Of a stretch of 7,815 bases of DNA, positions 7,349-7,815 are shown in pieces. Under the pieces are notes generated by a model. The model made no database searches. It had not been told where the DNA came from and saw nothing but the letters and a program-made list of their open reading frames with translations. Positions within the stretch are counted from its first letter, which is position 1, and each line of letters begins with the position of its first letter. The translations under genes were made by a program, and so were the position numbers. The DNA is from Pseudomonadales bacterium (lineage in GTDB: Bacteria > Pseudomonadota > Gammaproteobacteria > Pseudomonadales > Moraxellaceae), in assembly GCA_013043915.1 (NCBI GenBank), contig JABEVH010000248.1, forward strand, positions 1 through 7,815, read 5' to 3'.

Positions 7349-7362
7349 ACGCCATTCGGCGT
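7349..7362. repeat. Short perfect inverted repeat upstream of mdh
   Basis: ACGCC-ATTC-GGCGT, a 5-bp stem with a 4-base gap, sits directly before the candidate mdh -10 box. It could be an operator half-site pair or a chance hairpin. No family of regulator is recognised. Confidence 0.3.
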
Positions 7363-7363
7363 G

Positions 7364-7369
7364 TACAAT
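7364..7369 (+). promoter_or_regulatory. Candidate -10 box of mdh
   Basis: TACAAT matches five of six bases of the -10 consensus and would start transcription near 7376, leaving a leader of about 40 bases. No good -35 element lies 16-18 bases upstream (GTGCAG or neighbours), so expression may need an activator or another promoter. Confidence 0.38.
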
Positions 7370-7405
7370 CCTAAGGCATTTTTGCAACCTATCATCATTG
7401 AGCTT

Positions 7406-7410
7406 AGGAG
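7406..7410 (+). promoter_or_regulatory. Ribosome binding site of mdh
   Basis: AGGAG lies 6 bases before ATG 7417 and decides the mdh start. Confidence 0.8.
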
Positions 7411-7416
7411 TTGCCC

Positions 7417-7815
7417 ATGAAAAGTCCCGTTCGCGTGGCTGTTACCGGTGCCGCAGGTCAGATCAGCTATTCCCTATTGTTCCGCATTGCTTCTGGTTCC
7501 ATGCTGGGTCCGGATCAACCGGTTATTTTACAGCTGCTCGAAATCACCCCTGCTCTGGACGCCCTTAAGGGTGTTGCCATGGAACTGGATGATTGTGCAT
7601 TTCCAACCTTGGCGGGCATCGTCATGACGGATAATCCCGAAGTGGCTTTCAAGGATGTCGATTACGCCCTGCTGGTCGGAGCACGCCCACGCGGCCCTGG
7701 TATGGAACGCAAGGATTTGCTGGAAGCCAATGCTGCTATTTTCTCGGTTCAGGGCAAGGCCTTGAACAAGGTCGCCAGTCGCCAGGTAAAAGTTCTGGTG
7801 GTGGGTAACCCGGCC
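7417..7815 (+). CDS. mdh: Malate dehydrogenase (NAD+), N-terminal part (3' end outside window)
   Basis: The enzyme interconverts malate and oxaloacetate with NAD+/NADH in the citric acid cycle, in the cytoplasm. The first 133 of about 325-330 expected residues are present. The start MKSPVRVAVTGAAGQISYSLLF gives the Rossmann fold loop Gly11-Ala-Ala-Gly14-Gln-Ile-Ser17. QLLE with Glu42 is the NAD+-selecting acidic residue at the end of the second strand. RPRGPGMERKDLL carries the substrate-binding mobile-loop arginines Arg92 and Arg98, and the fragment ends in VVGNPA at the window edge. These features are of the LDH-like malate dehydrogenase of beta- and some gammaproteobacteria and of Xanthomonas, not the E. 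coli type, whose loop reads GAAGGIG. The catalytic Asp-His pair lies beyond the window. The gene has its own ribosome binding site and probable promoter, so it is a separate unit from the liu genes. Confidence 0.96.
   Translation, partial: MKSPVRVAVTGAAGQISYSLLFRIASGSMLGPDQPVILQLLEITPALDALKGVAMELDDCAFPTLAGIVMTDNPEVAFKDVDYALLVGARPRGPGMERKDLLEANAAIFSVQGKALNKVASRQVKVLVVGNPA

Noticed and set aside
7341..7568. Open frame of 75 codons covering the mdh leader and 5' end
   Set aside because: It has no ribosome binding site and runs out of frame through the conserved mdh Rossmann region.
1..7815. A novel defence, mobile or RNA-based system
   Set aside because: Nearly every base is accounted for by recognised metabolic genes, and the only gap over 100 bases is the 132-base divergent promoter region.

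Overview
The window is a conventional metabolic region of a proteobacterial chromosome. The organism is most likely a beta- or gammaproteobacterium, and the choice between the two is left open. This rests on the Liu-type leucine/isovalerate degradation gene order, the cytosolic lactate-dehydrogenase-like malate dehydrogenase typical of those classes, Shine-Dalgarno-led tightly packed genes, and base composition a little above 50% GC by eye. No mobile element, CRISPR array, tRNA or rRNA was seen, and all genes read as intact apart from the two cut by the window edges.

Bases 1-6685 carry five genes on the + strand in one tight polycistron: the 3' end of isovaleryl-CoA dehydrogenase (liuA), the carboxyltransferase subunit of methylcrotonyl-CoA carboxylase (liuB), methylglutaconyl-CoA hydratase (liuC), the biotin-carrying subunit of the carboxylase (liuD), and acetoacetyl-CoA synthetase (aacS). 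Gaps are 5 and 15 bases, then an ATGA overlap, then 1 base, so translational coupling is likely. The enzymes carry isovaleryl-CoA to 3-methylcrotonyl-CoA, 3-methylglutaconyl-CoA and HMG-CoA. After HMG-CoA is cleaved to acetyl-CoA and acetoacetate, AacS re-activates the acetoacetate to acetoacetyl-CoA for thiolysis. The HMG-CoA lyase (liuE) that joins the two halves is not in this window. The operon promoter and any LiuR-type regulator lie upstream of base 1.

Bases 6682-7284 hold a convergent - strand gene for a 200-residue COG0720 (QueD / 6-pyruvoyl-tetrahydropterin synthase) protein. Its stop codon overlaps that of aacS, and a perfect 7-bp inverted repeat sits across the junction. Bases 7285-7416 are a 132-base divergent intergenic region with candidate promoters for this gene and for mdh. 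Bases 7417-7815 are the first 133 codons of malate dehydrogenase, which runs off the end.

I did not find a new biological system. The points most worth a second look are the non-standard Cys-to-HGH spacing and C-terminal extension of the COG0720 protein, the hairpin shared by two overlapping convergent genes, and the missing lyase.
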